A stretch of DNA of 64,000 bases from Anaeromyxobacter terrae (GCF_022690685.1 NZ_JALCYY010000006.1:88440-152439), one strand, 5' to 3'; shown: positions 54,197-63,316, numbered from the stretch's first letter. Notes: a model not told the origin generated them from the sequence alone. Numbers and translations: made by a program.

Positions 54197-55755
54197 CGCT
54201 GAGGCGCCGGGAGGAGCCATTCCTCCTCCTCGCAGCGGGGGTCGTCCTCGCGGCGGTGGCGCTCGTGCCGCTCATGTTCCTCGGCGGCGAGCTCGGCAAG
54301 GGCGACGCGCTCCGTCACGCGGCGCACGCGCTCTCGGCACCGCGGACCTGGGCGCTGTTCGTCTCGTCGCTCGGGTTCGCGACGGCGGTCACGGTCCTAT
54401 GCCTCGCCATCGGACTCCCTCTGGGTCTCCTCCTCGGCCGCGCCGACGTGCCGCTCCGGCGCGTTGCCCTCTGGCTCCACGCGTTTCCGGTCTTCGTGCC
54501 TCCATTCCTCCTCGCGCTGGGCTGGTTCCACGTCTTCGGCCGCGGCGGTCTCGCCGCCTCGACTCTCGGCGCCCGGCTCCTCTTCTCGTGGCCGGGCGCG
54601 GTCGCCGTCCTCGCGCTGGCGCTCACGCCGGTCGTCACCTCGCTCGTCGCGGTCGGCCTCCAGGCGATCGATCCTTCGCTCGAGGAGGCGGCGCTGCTGG
54701 TCGCCGGTCCGCGCCGGACTGCGGCGGGCATCCTGTTGCCGCTCGTGCGCCCGGCGACCGCGCTCGCGGCGCTGGTCGTGTTCTCGCTCGCTTTCTCCGA
54801 GCTCGGCGTCCCGATGTTCCTGCGCGTGCCCGTTTACCCCGGCATGGTCTTCTCGCGGCTCGGTGGCGTCGACTACGCGCCCGGTGAGGCGTTCGCGCTT
54901 GCGCTCCCGCTCTTCGCGGTCGCCGTCGGGCTGCTCCTGTTCGAGCGTCGCGCCGCCGGCCGGCGTTCGTTCGCGGTCCTCGGTCTTCGCAGCCGCGAGG
55001 TCCCGGACCTCCGCCTCGGCCACTGGCGCCCCGTCGCGATCGTCTTCACGGCAGCCGCCGCGCTCTTGCCGGTGGCGCCCTTGGCGGCGCTCGTGATCGA
55101 CGCCGCCCGCGGTCACGGCTTTTCGGAGCTGGCGCAGTGGATCGGCGCGAGCGCATGGAACAGCCTCTTCGACGCGCTCATGGCCGCCACGTTGGTGCTG
55201 GCGCTCTCGGTCGTCATCGGCCACGCCGCGGCGCGCGGCCGGCGCGGCGGCGTGGGACTCGATGCGCTTGCCGTCCTCGCCTTCGTGACGCCGGCGTCCG
55301 TGCTCGGCGTGGGCCTCATCGCCACCTGGAACCGTCCTTCGCTCCAGGGGGTCTACGGCACGAGCGCGATCGTTGCCCTTGCGTTCGCCGCACGGTACGG
55401 TGCGGTGGGCCTGCGGACCGCGGCGGTGTCGTTCTCGCAGGGTTCGGAGCACTACGAGGAGGCGGCCGCGATCGGCGGCGCGCGCTTCCTCCGCCGGCTC
55501 GGCCGGATCCTCGTGCCCATCCACGCGCGCGGGCTCCTCGCTGCGTGGCTGCTCGCCGTCGTGTTCTGCCTCCGGGACCTGGAGACGGCAGTCCTCCTGT
55601 ATCCCGCGGGTCAGGAGCCTCTGACGGTCCGGATCTTCACGCTCGAGGCCAACGGGCCGGGGTCGGTCGTGGCGGCGCTGTCGTGCGTCCAGGTAGCGAT
55701 GACCGCCGCCGTCCTCGCCGTCGGATCCGCCCTGCTCTTCCGGAGGAAGGCGTGA
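54169..55755 (+). CDS. Ferric-type ABC importer permease (fused two-domain)
   Basis: A 528-residue permease with two BPD-type membrane units joined in one chain, as in FbpB/AfuB. About twelve helices are visible. The EAA loops lie near LEEAALLVAGPRRTAAGILLPL in the first half and EEAAAIGGARFLRRLGRILVP in the second (each shortened here). Its ATG overlaps the binding-protein gene by 28 bases, and its stop overlaps the ATPase start (GTGA). It is the transmembrane channel of the importer encoded by the same operon. Confidence 0.9.
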   Translation: MAAGLGWALALRRREEPFLLLAAGVVLAAVALVPLMFLGGELGKGDALRHAAHALSAPRTWALFVSSLGFATAVTVLCLAIGLPLGLLLGRADVPLRRVALWLHAFPVFVPPFLLALGWFHVFGRGGLAASTLGARLLFSWPGAVAVLALALTPVVTSLVAVGLQAIDPSLEEAALLVAGPRRTAAGILLPLVRPATALAALVVFSLAFSELGVPMFLRVPVYPGMVFSRLGGVDYAPGEAFALALPLFAVAVGLLLFERRAAGRRSFAVLGLRSREVPDLRLGHWRPVAIVFTAAAALLPVAPLAALVIDAARGHGFSELAQWIGASAWNSLFDALMAATLVLALSVVIGHAAARGRRGGVGLDALAVLAFVTPASVLGVGLIATWNRPSLQGVYGTSAIVALAFAARYGAVGLRTAAVSFSQGSEHYEEAAAIGGARFLRRLGRILVPIHARGLLAAWLLAVVFCLRDLETAVLLYPAGQEPLTVRIFTLEANGPGSVVAALSCVQVAMTAAVLAVGSALLFRRKA

Positions 55756-56486
55756 GCACCTCCATCCAGCTCGACGGCGTCACCGTGCTCCGGCAGGGCC
55801 GCAAGGTGCTGGACGACGTCTCCCTGGCGATTCCGGCGAGCGAGACACTTTCCCTGCTCGGCAGCTCGGGGTCCGGTAAGACCACGCTGCTCCGGGTGGT
55901 CGCCGGCTTCGTCGCGCCGCACCTCGGCGTCGTGCGCCTCGGCGATGCGCTCGTGACCGAGCGCGGGCGGATCGTCCTCGCGCCAGAGGAGCGGGATGTC
56001 GCGATGGTCTTCCAGGACCTCGCCCTCTGGCCCCACCTCACCGTCCACGGGAACCTCGCGTTCGGGCTCGATGGGAAGAAGGTGCCGCGAACCGAGCGCG
56101 ACGACCGCATCGCCGCGATCCTCGCTCGCGTCGGCCTCTCCGGGAAGGAGCGTCGCCACCCCGGCGAGCTGTCGGGCGGGGAGCGGCAGCGCGTCGCCAT
56201 CGCCCGGGCGCTCGTGCTCGATCCGCGTGCCGTCCTGTTCGACGAGCCGCTCTCGAACCTCGACGTCGGCCTCAAGCAGGAGCTGCTCGCCCTCTTCCGC
56301 GAGCTCCTCGGCGAACGCAGGGCCACCGCGCTCTACGTCACCCACGATCCTCGGGAGGCGCAGGCGCTCGGCGATCGCACCGCGGTCCTCGACGAGGGCC
56401 GCATCGTCCACCTGGGCCGCATCGATGACCTGCGCTCGCGACCTGACCTGCCATTCGCACGAATGATCCTGGAAGCGCTCGGGTAG
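55752..56486 (+). CDS. Ferric-type ABC importer ATPase
   Basis: A 244-residue ABC ATPase of the FbpC/PotA class but without the usual C-terminal TOBE extension. Walker A is GSSGSGKTT (about 36-44), Q loop VFQDLALWPH, signature LSGGERQRVAIARAL, Walker B AVLFDEPLSNLD and H loop YVTHDPREA. The GTG start follows CGGAGGAAGGC and overlaps the permease TGA. It is the last gene of the six-gene operon, and a LysR scrap follows immediately. Confidence 0.93.
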   Translation: MSTSIQLDGVTVLRQGRKVLDDVSLAIPASETLSLLGSSGSGKTTLLRVVAGFVAPHLGVVRLGDALVTERGRIVLAPEERDVAMVFQDLALWPHLTVHGNLAFGLDGKKVPRTERDDRIAAILARVGLSGKERRHPGELSGGERQRVAIARALVLDPRAVLFDEPLSNLDVGLKQELLALFRELLGERRATALYVTHDPREAQALGDRTAVLDEGRIVHLGRIDDLRSRPDLPFARMILEALG

Positions 56487-56488
56487 CT

Positions 56489-56556
56489 TGGGAGCTCGAG
56501 CGCGGGAGGAAGGAGTGGCACGTGCCCGTCCACGGATCGACGAACGATCCCGGGCT
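56489..56556 (+). pseudogene. Scrap of a LysR-type regulator gene
   Basis: Read in one frame this gives WELERGRKEWHVPVHGSTND and then loses similarity. The same segment of the intact LysR gene at 20070-20140 reads WELERGRKTWRVPVQG. Only about 22 codons survive between the ABC ATPase stop and the convergent hydrolase stop, so it is the trace of a removed or recombined LysR gene. Confidence 0.6.
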
Positions 56557-57309
56557 CTACGCGTGCCCGCCAGGCATGCCGGCTTCCTCCGCTCCTGCGG
56601 AGCCGACAGCCAAAACCTTCACGCCAGTGGCGGCCCTGGAGATGAGTGCCGCCACGGCCTTGGGTTGCGACACGTAGATCGCGTGGGACCCCTTCTCCTC
56701 GATCGTCGTCGCTCCGGCACGCTTGGCCATGATTCGCTGCGCAGGGGGCGGAATCATCCGGTCCTCGGTGGTGACCAGGTACCAGCTCGGCTTGGTCCTC
56801 CAGGACGCCTTGGTTATCGTCCCACGCAGAGCGTCCACGCCCCATGGCACCTGCGAGTCTGCCATGAAGGCGGCCTCTTCCTGGTCGAGGTCGCCTGCGA
56901 AGGCGGCGTGGAACTTGTCCTTGTCGAGGAAGAGACGACCGTCACGCGGCGCCAGGATCGGCGGCACCGGAGCCCCAGGCGGCGGGTTCCGAATCAGAGC
57001 GTCAACGGACTCGCCCTCGCTGGGAGCGAAGGCCGCGACGTATACCAGCCCGACGACCTTCGGATGGTTTCCTGCCTCGGTGATCACCACGCCACCGTAG
57101 GAGTGTCCAACGAGGATGACGGGTCGGTCCTGCGCGTCGAGGATGAGCTTCGTCGCGGCGACATCGTCGGCGAGGGTCGTCGTCGGGTTCTGCACGACGC
57201 TGACCGTGTAGCCGTCCTGCTTCAAGAGCTGGTAGACACGCCGCCAGCCGCTGCCGTCCACGAAGCCGCCGTGTACGAGCACCACGTTCACCGCATCGCT
57301 TCCTGCCAT
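56557..57309 (-). CDS. Alpha/beta hydrolase
   Basis: A 250-residue cytosolic alpha/beta hydrolase. I took the ATG at 57309. Motifs are VVLVHGGFVDGSGW (oxyanion region), nucleophile Ser in VGHSYGG (about 81-87) and His in EKGSHAIY near residue 210, so it is a plausible esterase or acyl hydrolase of the group often annotated as signal-peptide-less alpha/beta hydrolase. Its last 77 codons are copied at 32622-32853. The substrate is unknown. Confidence 0.9.
   Translation of the reverse strand: MAGSDAVNVVLVHGGFVDGSGWRRVYQLLKQDGYTVSVVQNPTTTLADDVAATKLILDAQDRPVILVGHSYGGVVITEAGNHPKVVGLVYVAAFAPSEGESVDALIRNPPPGAPVPPILAPRDGRLFLDKDKFHAAFAGDLDQEEAAFMADSQVPWGVDALRGTITKASWRTKPSWYLVTTEDRMIPPPAQRIMAKRAGATTIEEKGSHAIYVSQPKAVAALISRAATGVKVLAVGSAGAEEAGMPGGHA
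56560..56791. repeat. Dispersed direct repeat, intact-gene copy
   Basis: Matches 32622-32853 at about 94% by eye, offset 23,938 bp, same orientation. It covers the 3' end of the alpha/beta hydrolase gene and a few bases downstream. The two copies end abruptly, as expected for an old recombination or gene-conversion breakpoint. Confidence 0.85.
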
Positions 57310-58084
57310 GACGGTCGTCTCCTTGCGCCGGCGGAAGGACGCGCATCGTGGAGGTGGTGCTGATCGCCGGTGCGGCCTTCCTAGCAAGGTGTCAGAGCCA
57401 GCGCCCTGCGATCCCGTCGGCTCATGGAGGGGCAGCTGGCAGGCGAGCCCGGCCGCACCCTCTGACGGCTTTGCCAGTCCACGAGTCTCTGCCTTCGGCC
57501 ATGGTGATGCCCGACGACGAGCGGCAGGTCGCGCCGCTCCTCGCCGCCATCGCCGGCCTCTGCCAGCTCGACGTCTTGATCGAAGCGAAGCAGGACGGCC
57601 AAGGGCACGACGCCCCGTCTTCCCGAGGCCAAGGCCGGCGACACCCAGGCCTTCCGTGCCCTCGTCTCTCGCAATGTGGTACGCGGGCCGATTGACCGGC
57701 GCCGCTCCAGCGCCGCGCGGCCGAGGTTCCGTCGATGGCCTCGGAACGTCGCGGAGCGCGCGCCACTGCCTGCCCGGCCAGGACGAAGACGAGGCTCGAT
57801 GACGACCGGCTCGCCGTCATCGGATCTCTCGGCGACGACGACATGGTCGTCGTTTCCGGCGTGAACCATGCCGCGACCGGAGTCGCGACGTACTCGAGCT
57901 TCGCCGTGGACGGCGACCGGCGGTGCTCTGCGCTTCCCGACGGTCGTTGCATCGAAGGGCGCTCGACGATTCCTGGTGCAGCGGGCGGCGGCTACGACTA
58001 GCACCTCACGGATCGACTGCCCCCTGGCATCGGCCGACATGGCCTCACCCCAATACCGACCGCTCCCGAACGGAGGACGAGCAC
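57310..58084. other. 775-bp region with no intact gene
   Basis: Between the hydrolase and VOC genes. No frame gives a recognisable complete protein. Positions about 57795-57925 read as protein-like sequence (DDDMVVVSGVNHAATGVATY) without a clear start or family, and may be the remains of a gene. The last 154 bp (57931-58084) form the repeat shared with the window end. Confidence 0.4.
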
Positions 58085-58117
58085 ATGGCCAAGAACACGA
58101 TCGTTCTGTGGTACGAC
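57931..58117 (+). repeat. Direct repeat covering VOC promoter and 5' end, copy A
   Basis: Aligns with 63814-64000, offset 5,883 bp. The last about 147 bp are identical and the first 40 carry several mismatches. The repeat includes the leader, RBS and first 11 codons of the VOC gene, and copy B continues beyond the window. Confidence 0.9.
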
Positions 58118-58558
58118 GAGGACGCCGAGGCCGCGGCCCGCTTCTACACCCAGACCTTCCCAAATAGCGCGATGGGTCGCATTTTCCGCGCGCCTAGCGA
58201 CTACCCCAGCGGCAAGAAGGGCGACGTGCTGACGGTCGAGTTCACCGTAGCTGGCGTGCCTTGTATGGGCCTGAATGGTGGACCCGAGTTCACGCACAAC
58301 GAAGCGTTCTCGTTCCAGATCGCGACCGACGATCAGGAAGAGACCGATCGCTACTGGAACGCGATCGTCGGCAATGGTGGCCAGGAGAGCGCGTGCGGCT
58401 GGTGCAAGGACAGGTGGGGCGTGTCCTGGCAGATCACGCCGCGGGTCTTGACCGAAGCGCTCGCGGCAGGGGGTGAGGAAGCGAGGCGCGCTTTCCAAGC
58501 GATGATGCCCATGAAGAAGATTGACGTCGCCACGATCGAGGCCGCGAGGCGTGGCTGA
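58085..58558 (+). CDS. VOC family protein (PhnB-like)
   Basis: A 157-residue vicinal oxygen chelate/glyoxalase-fold protein of the PhnB/3-demethylubiquinone-methyltransferase-like group. It starts MAKNTIVLWYDEDAEAAARF and contains GVPCMGLNGGPEFTHNEAFSF, then GWCKDRWGVSWQITP. The function of this group is not established; members are often next to DNA-repair or stress genes. CGGAGGAC is the RBS. The promoter and first codons are duplicated at the window end. Confidence 0.9.
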   Translation: MAKNTIVLWYDEDAEAAARFYTQTFPNSAMGRIFRAPSDYPSGKKGDVLTVEFTVAGVPCMGLNGGPEFTHNEAFSFQIATDDQEETDRYWNAIVGNGGQESACGWCKDRWGVSWQITPRVLTEALAAGGEEARRAFQAMMPMKKIDVATIEAARRG

Positions 58559-58674
58559 CGCTTCGCCTCTCCTCATTTCGCGGAGCGGGCACTCTCGGGC
58601 GGGGCGCCGAGCCCGCGCACTGAGCGTACGAAGAGGCATCTCCGCCGAGGATTGGACGGTGCGCGCATGCGGTC

Positions 58675-59991
58675 TCAACCCCCATGCGGCCGCACGCGTG
58701 CTCGCGGCCTGGAAGGCGCGCGCCTCGTCGGGCTGTCGCGCGCGGTCGCCAGCGAGACCGTCGCGAAGCCGAAGCGCTCCCGGATGCTGTCGACGACCGC
58801 GCCGACCCGGTCGTTGCGATCGAAGAGCGGGAGCTGCTCGAACGTGCCGAGGTTCGAGAGCTGGATGCCGAGCAGGCGGATCGGCAGCGACCGCGTACGC
58901 GCCGCCGCGAACATCTCCTTGACGATGGGATAGAGCTCGAGCTCCGAGTTGGTTGCCATCGTGGTGTGCGAACGCGTGAGCGTGTGGAAGTCGGCGTAAC
59001 GCAGCTTGAGGGTCACCGTTCGCGCCTTGACGTGGCGCTTGCGCGCGCGCCAGCAGACCCGCTCGCACAGACCGCACAGGACCGCCTCGATCGACGCCGG
59101 GTCGGTCACGTCCTCGCGGAAGGTCCGCTCGTTGGAGATGCTGCCGACCGTCTCGCCCTCGGGATCGTGCTCGGCGAACGCCGGGCGCTCGCGGCCGAGG
59201 TCGCCCGAGCCCAGGCCCTGCACGCCGCGCGAGATCGACGCCGCCCATGCGCCGAAGATCTTCTGCAGATCCGCCTCCGACGCCTCGGCGACCGCGCCCA
59301 GCGTCCGGTAGCCGGCGGCGTGCAGCTTGGCCTCGGCGACGGGACCGATGCCGGGGAACGACCGCACCGGCAGCGGCGCGAGCACGGCGCGCTCGACGCC
59401 CGCGGGCACCAGCATCACACCGCGTGGCTTGGCCAGCGCCGACGCCACCTTGGCCACGGCCTTGCTGGTCGCGACCCCAGCGCTCGAAGGCAAGCCGATC
59501 TCGTCGAAGATGGCCGTGGTCAACTGCAGCACCGCGCCTTCGATGGCGACGTCGCCAGCGCGGTCCTCCCCGCGGTTCCCGCTGGCGGCGTCGCCGGATG
59601 CGTAGAGCCGCTCGCAGCCGGAGAGATCGAGATACATCTCGTCGATGCTGGCGACGAGCACCTTGGGCGCGTAGCGACGCGCGATCTCGCGCACGCGCTC
59701 GGCGTAGGTGCCGTAGATCTCATGCCGCGTGGGCAGGTAGATCGCGTTCGGCGCGCGCTTTCCGGCCTCGACCAGCGACATGCCCGACTTCACGCCGAGG
59801 CGGCGCACCTCGTAGCTGGCGGCGGTGACCACGCCGCGGCTCCCCGGCTTTCCCCCGACGACCACCGGTTTGCCTTCCAGCGTGGGATCGAGCAGTCGCT
59901 CGACGGACACGAAGAACGTATCGAGATCCAGGCAGCAGATGCGCGGCGCCGTGAGCGGCTGCGCGCGCGCGAGCTCCGACGCCATCCCCAT
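58675..59991 (-). CDS. dinB: DNA polymerase IV (Y-family, translesion)
   Basis: A 438-residue Y-family polymerase. Catalytic carboxylates are Asp22/Asp24 (CLDLDTFF) and Asp117/Glu118 (ASIDEMYLDL). The helix-hairpin-helix region reads FPGIGPVAEAKLHAAG, and a little-finger domain follows (TVTLKLRYADFHTLTRSH). An insert of about 20 residues after LYASGDAASG lies in the palm. It performs error-prone bypass of lesions. It is the last gene of an AraC-ligD-dinB unit, 37 bp after ligD. The C-terminal 25 residues are Arg/Pro-rich. Confidence 0.93.
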   Translation of the reverse strand: MGMASELARAQPLTAPRICCLDLDTFFVSVERLLDPTLEGKPVVVGGKPGSRGVVTAASYEVRRLGVKSGMSLVEAGKRAPNAIYLPTRHEIYGTYAERVREIARRYAPKVLVASIDEMYLDLSGCERLYASGDAASGNRGEDRAGDVAIEGAVLQLTTAIFDEIGLPSSAGVATSKAVAKVASALAKPRGVMLVPAGVERAVLAPLPVRSFPGIGPVAEAKLHAAGYRTLGAVAEASEADLQKIFGAWAASISRGVQGLGSGDLGRERPAFAEHDPEGETVGSISNERTFREDVTDPASIEAVLCGLCERVCWRARKRHVKARTVTLKLRYADFHTLTRSHTTMATNSELELYPIVKEMFAAARTRSLPIRLLGIQLSNLGTFEQLPLFDRNDRVGAVVDSIRERFGFATVSLATARDSPTRRAPSRPRARVRPHGG

Positions 59992-60028
59992 GAGGCGGAC
60001 GTTAACTGATCATCCGTTCAGGTGCAAG

Positions 60029-61027
60029 TCACCGCTTGGTCTTCGACGGAGTGTTCCTGGGCGACTTCCGGGTCTGATTGCGCGGTGCCTTGCGCGACAC
60101 CGGCCGGCGCGTCGACGCGGCCAGCGCCTCGCTCAGTTCCGCGTCGGTCAACATCGATTGAAGCTTCGCCGTCGCGTCGCGCAGCGAGCACCGCCGACCG
60201 TCCATGTCGGACCAGAGCTCGCCCACTTCACCGATGCGCGCCGCCATCGTGCGCAGCGTGAACGTGCGCGGACCGACGGTGCCTCCCTCGAGCTCGGCCC
60301 ACGTGCACGGCGCCGAGATCGGCGCGCCCGGCCTGGCACGAACCGCGTAGACCGCGGCGAACGTCGCGCCCGGCAGGTTGCGCCCGGTGTCGACGAAGAT
60401 GCGGTCGCCACGGTCGGCCTTGATGAACTCTTGCGTCAGGATGTGCGGGTGGCGCTTGACCAGCACCGCGCCTGCGCCGTGCGCAAACCGCCAGACGCTC
60501 TCCGCGTCTCCCTCGCCGTCGAGCGGAATCAGGATGTGGAATCCCTTCGAGCCCGACGTCTTCACGTACGACGGCAGCCCGAATTCGTCGAGCAGCTCGC
60601 GCACCGCCAGGGCGGCCGTGCGCAGCGACTGCGGATCCTCCGCGGAGGGATCGAGATCGAACACGCACAGGTCCGGCTGATGGAGCTTCGGTACCCGCGA
60701 GATCCAGACGTGGGGCGTGACCGAGTTCTGGTTCGCGAGCCAGACCAGCGATCGCGCGTCGCCGACCAGCGGGTAGTGCACGGACTCACCCGCCTTGTCG
60801 TTGCGCTTCTCGACCTCGACGCGCTCGAGCCAGCTCGGAAACCCCTTCGACACATCCTTCTGGATGAAGCCCTTCTTGTCGATGCCGGCGGGGAATCGCT
60901 CCATCGTGATCGGACGCCCGCGAATGTGCGGGATCATCAACGGCGCCACCGCCTCGTAGTACGCGCACAGCTCACCCTTGGTGATGGCGGAGTCGGCAAA
61001 GAGCACCTTCTCGGGATGGGTGATCAC
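60029..61027 (-). CDS. ligD: LigD-type polymerase/primase domain protein
   Basis: A 332-residue stand-alone LigD polymerase (AEP superfamily), which inserts ribonucleotides at breaks in NHEJ. I took the GTG at 61027, overlapping the AraC stop (GTGA); the frame is open 9 codons further upstream. Catalytic aspartates are D124/D126 in CVFDLDPSAED. SGSKGFHILIPL supplies the second motif and the third Asp lies near IFVDTGRNLPGA. ITHPEKVLF is the typical start. The C-terminal 30 residues are a Lys/Arg/Pro-rich tail. No Ku or ligase domain is encoded beside it, so those must come from elsewhere. Confidence 0.92.
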   Translation of the reverse strand: MITHPEKVLFADSAITKGELCAYYEAVAPLMIPHIRGRPITMERFPAGIDKKGFIQKDVSKGFPSWLERVEVEKRNDKAGESVHYPLVGDARSLVWLANQNSVTPHVWISRVPKLHQPDLCVFDLDPSAEDPQSLRTAALAVRELLDEFGLPSYVKTSGSKGFHILIPLDGEGDAESVWRFAHGAGAVLVKRHPHILTQEFIKADRGDRIFVDTGRNLPGATFAAVYAVRARPGAPISAPCTWAELEGGTVGPRTFTLRTMAARIGEVGELWSDMDGRRCSLRDATAKLQSMLTDAELSEALAASTRRPVSRKAPRNQTRKSPRNTPSKTKR

Positions 61028-62076
61028 AGCCGTAGCTTGCCGCCGGCGCCCCACCTTGTCGACGCCCGAACCGTGCCGACAGACCGGCGTGGAGACGTCG
61101 GTGAGACTGTGCCCTTACCCCGGCGGAGCCGCCGGCGATACTGCGCGGGCGGGACCCCGAACGCCCGCCTGAACGCGCGGTTGAACGCAGGCTCGGAGCC
61201 GTACCCGACCTGCAGCGCGATCTGAAGGACCTTGTGGTCCGTCGCCTCGAGGAGCCTCGCGGCGAGCTGGAGACGCCAGCGTGCGAGGTATGCCAAGGGT
61301 GGCTCGCCCAGGAGCCGGGTGAACCGCTCCACCAGCACGGTGCGCGACGCGCCGGCCTCCTTCGCCAGCTCGGGCAGCGTCCAAGGGCGCGCAGGATGGC
61401 GATGAATGCTGGCGAGCGCCCTGCCCGCGACCTCGTCGCGCGCCGCGGCGAGCCACCCGGTGCATTCCGCCGGAAGCTCATCCATGTACCGGCACAGCGT
61501 CTCCATGAACAGGGCTTCCGACAGCTTCGAGAGCAGGGCGAGGCGGCCTGCGCGCCCGGACTCGATCTCGTTCACGGAGTGACGGATGGAGCTCTCGATC
61601 CAAGCGCCCGCGGGGTCGCCGCGGATGTGCACCTTGAACACCGGGGGCAGGCCAGCCAGGAACAGCCTCTCGGCGTAGCGCTCGCACCCGAAGTAGCCAC
61701 AGACGAACCTCGTCACTGCGCCGCCGCCGCCGCCGCGCTCCGAGACGAGCAGGCCGGTGAGGAGCTTCGGCAGGAGCTCGGTTGCGTAGTGCAGCTCTTT
61801 CACGTGTCCGTTCCACAGCCCGTGCGCGTCTCCATGCGGAAACACGACGATGTCGCCGGCCCCGAGCGATACGTCGTCGTGCCCCGAGACGCGCGCCGTG
61901 GCCTGTCCTTCCGTCAGCAGGTGGAAGAAGACCAGGTGCTCCGTTCCGGGCGCCAGGAGCGGCGCAACCGAAGCGGAGGGTGGCGACGCGAACCCCCAGG
62001 GCGCGCCGTACTCCGCGTTGAAGAACAAGGCGCCGGTGATCCGCACTCCGCGCAGCGCTTCCGACAGGGCATCCAT
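61024..62076 (-). CDS. AraC family regulator (cupin_6 type)
   Basis: A 350-residue regulator with an N-terminal AraC cupin (LLAPGTEHLVFFHLLTEGQA, then DIVVFPHGDAHGLWNG) and a C-terminal double HTH (TLPELAKEAGASRTVLVERF, LQIALQVGYGSEPAFNRAFR, PAQYRRRLRRG). I took the ATG at 62076, behind GAGG; the frame opens at a TTG six codons earlier. Its stop overlaps the ligD start, so it is translationally linked to two DNA-repair genes, an unusual context. It is divergent from the MDR dehydrogenase gene. Confidence 0.9.
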   Translation of the reverse strand: MDALSEALRGVRITGALFFNAEYGAPWGFASPPSASVAPLLAPGTEHLVFFHLLTEGQATARVSGHDDVSLGAGDIVVFPHGDAHGLWNGHVKELHYATELLPKLLTGLLVSERGGGGGAVTRFVCGYFGCERYAERLFLAGLPPVFKVHIRGDPAGAWIESSIRHSVNEIESGRAGRLALLSKLSEALFMETLCRYMDELPAECTGWLAAARDEVAGRALASIHRHPARPWTLPELAKEAGASRTVLVERFTRLLGEPPLAYLARWRLQLAARLLEATDHKVLQIALQVGYGSEPAFNRAFRRAFGVPPAQYRRRLRRGKGTVSPTSPRRSVGTVRASTRWGAGGKLRL

Positions 62077-62229
62077 CGCAGCCTCGTGCAGCAAAGAAAT
62101 CCGTACGGCGAATCAAGCCCCCGGCGGCTCGGCCCAGCAGATCACGGCAAGGCCGGATGCCGGGATGACCCGAAGGCCGCTGAAGGGGTCGTCACGACGA
62201 ATCGTAATGGCCGAAGGAGAGGGCGTCCG

Positions 62230-63246
62230 ATGAGGAGCTACCACGCGAACCTGGGTGCGGGACTCGAGGGGCTCACTCTGAAGGACGGCCCCGAGCCGAA
62301 GGTCCGTCCCGAAGAAGTCCTCGTCCGGGTCCGAGCGGCATCGCTGAACTACCGGGAGCTGATGATCATGATCGGCGGCCGCTACCCGCTGCCGGTGAAG
62401 CCCGACGTGATCGTGGCGTCGGACGGGGCCGGAGAGATCGTCGCGGTCGGCGAAGCCGTCACCCGCGCCAGGGTCGGCGACCGGATCGTCGCCTCCATGT
62501 TCCCGCGCTGGATGGACGGCCCGTTCACCCTCGAGCACGCCGCGCAGCTCGGTGGCTCGCTGGACGGGATGATGACGGAGCTCAAGGCGCTGCGCGAGGA
62601 CGCGATCGTGCCCATTCCGGAGCACCTCTCGTTCGAGGAGGCCGCGACGCTGCCCTGCGCGGCCGTCACGGCGTGGAACGCGCTCACCGGAGGACGGCCG
62701 CTGCGAGCCGGAGAGAGCGTGCTCACGCTGGGCTCGGGTGGCGTGTCGCTGTTCGCGCTGCAGTTCGCGAAGATGTTCGGATCGTACGTCATAGCCACCA
62801 CCTCGACAGAAGAGAAGGCGGCCAAGCTCAAGGCTCTCGGGGTCGACCACGTCATCGACTACCGAGCGTCGCCGGACTGGCCAGCCGAGGTCCGGGAGGC
62901 GACGGGTGGGCGAGGTGTCGATCACGTCGTGGAGGTCGGCGGTCCGGCCACCCTGGAACAATCCTTGCGGGCGACGGCGGTCGGCGGCGAGATCGCCTGG
63001 GTCGGGAGCCTGGCCCAGGGCGCCCCGCCAGTCGACGTCACTGCCCTCTTCAATGCCGCCGCGTCCCTGCGCTCGATCGCGGCCGGCAGCCGTGCGCAGC
63101 TCGTGGCGGTGACCCGCGCCATCGCGGTCCACCGAGCGAGGCCCATCCTCGATCGGGTCTTCGCGTTCGAGGAGGTGCCTGCCGCGTTCTCGTACTACGT
63201 CGCGGGCAGGGCGTTCGGCAAGGTCGTGATCCGCGTTTGTCCCTGA
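62230..63246 (+). CDS. MDR family NAD(P)-dependent alcohol dehydrogenase
   Basis: A 338-residue medium-chain dehydrogenase/quinone-oxidoreductase-like protein. It has the GroES-like start (LVRVRAASLNYRELMIMIGG), the family's DVIVASDGAGEIVAVGE, TLPCAAVTAWNAL and a Rossmann motif VLTLGSGGVSLFALQFAK. The catalytic and structural Cys residues of zinc ADHs are absent, so it is of the zinc-independent type. I took the ATG at 62230. It is divergent from the AraC-type regulator, which may control it. Substrate unknown. Confidence 0.92.
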   Translation: MRSYHANLGAGLEGLTLKDGPEPKVRPEEVLVRVRAASLNYRELMIMIGGRYPLPVKPDVIVASDGAGEIVAVGEAVTRARVGDRIVASMFPRWMDGPFTLEHAAQLGGSLDGMMTELKALREDAIVPIPEHLSFEEAATLPCAAVTAWNALTGGRPLRAGESVLTLGSGGVSLFALQFAKMFGSYVIATTSTEEKAAKLKALGVDHVIDYRASPDWPAEVREATGGRGVDHVVEVGGPATLEQSLRATAVGGEIAWVGSLAQGAPPVDVTALFNAAASLRSIAAGSRAQLVAVTRAIAVHRARPILDRVFAFEEVPAAFSYYVAGRAFGKVVIRVCP

Positions 63247-63316
63247 CGCCGCGCAGCCGGATCGAGAAGGTGCGAGGTCAGGACGCTCTTTCGAAGAGTC
63301 ATGGGAGGCAGGCACG

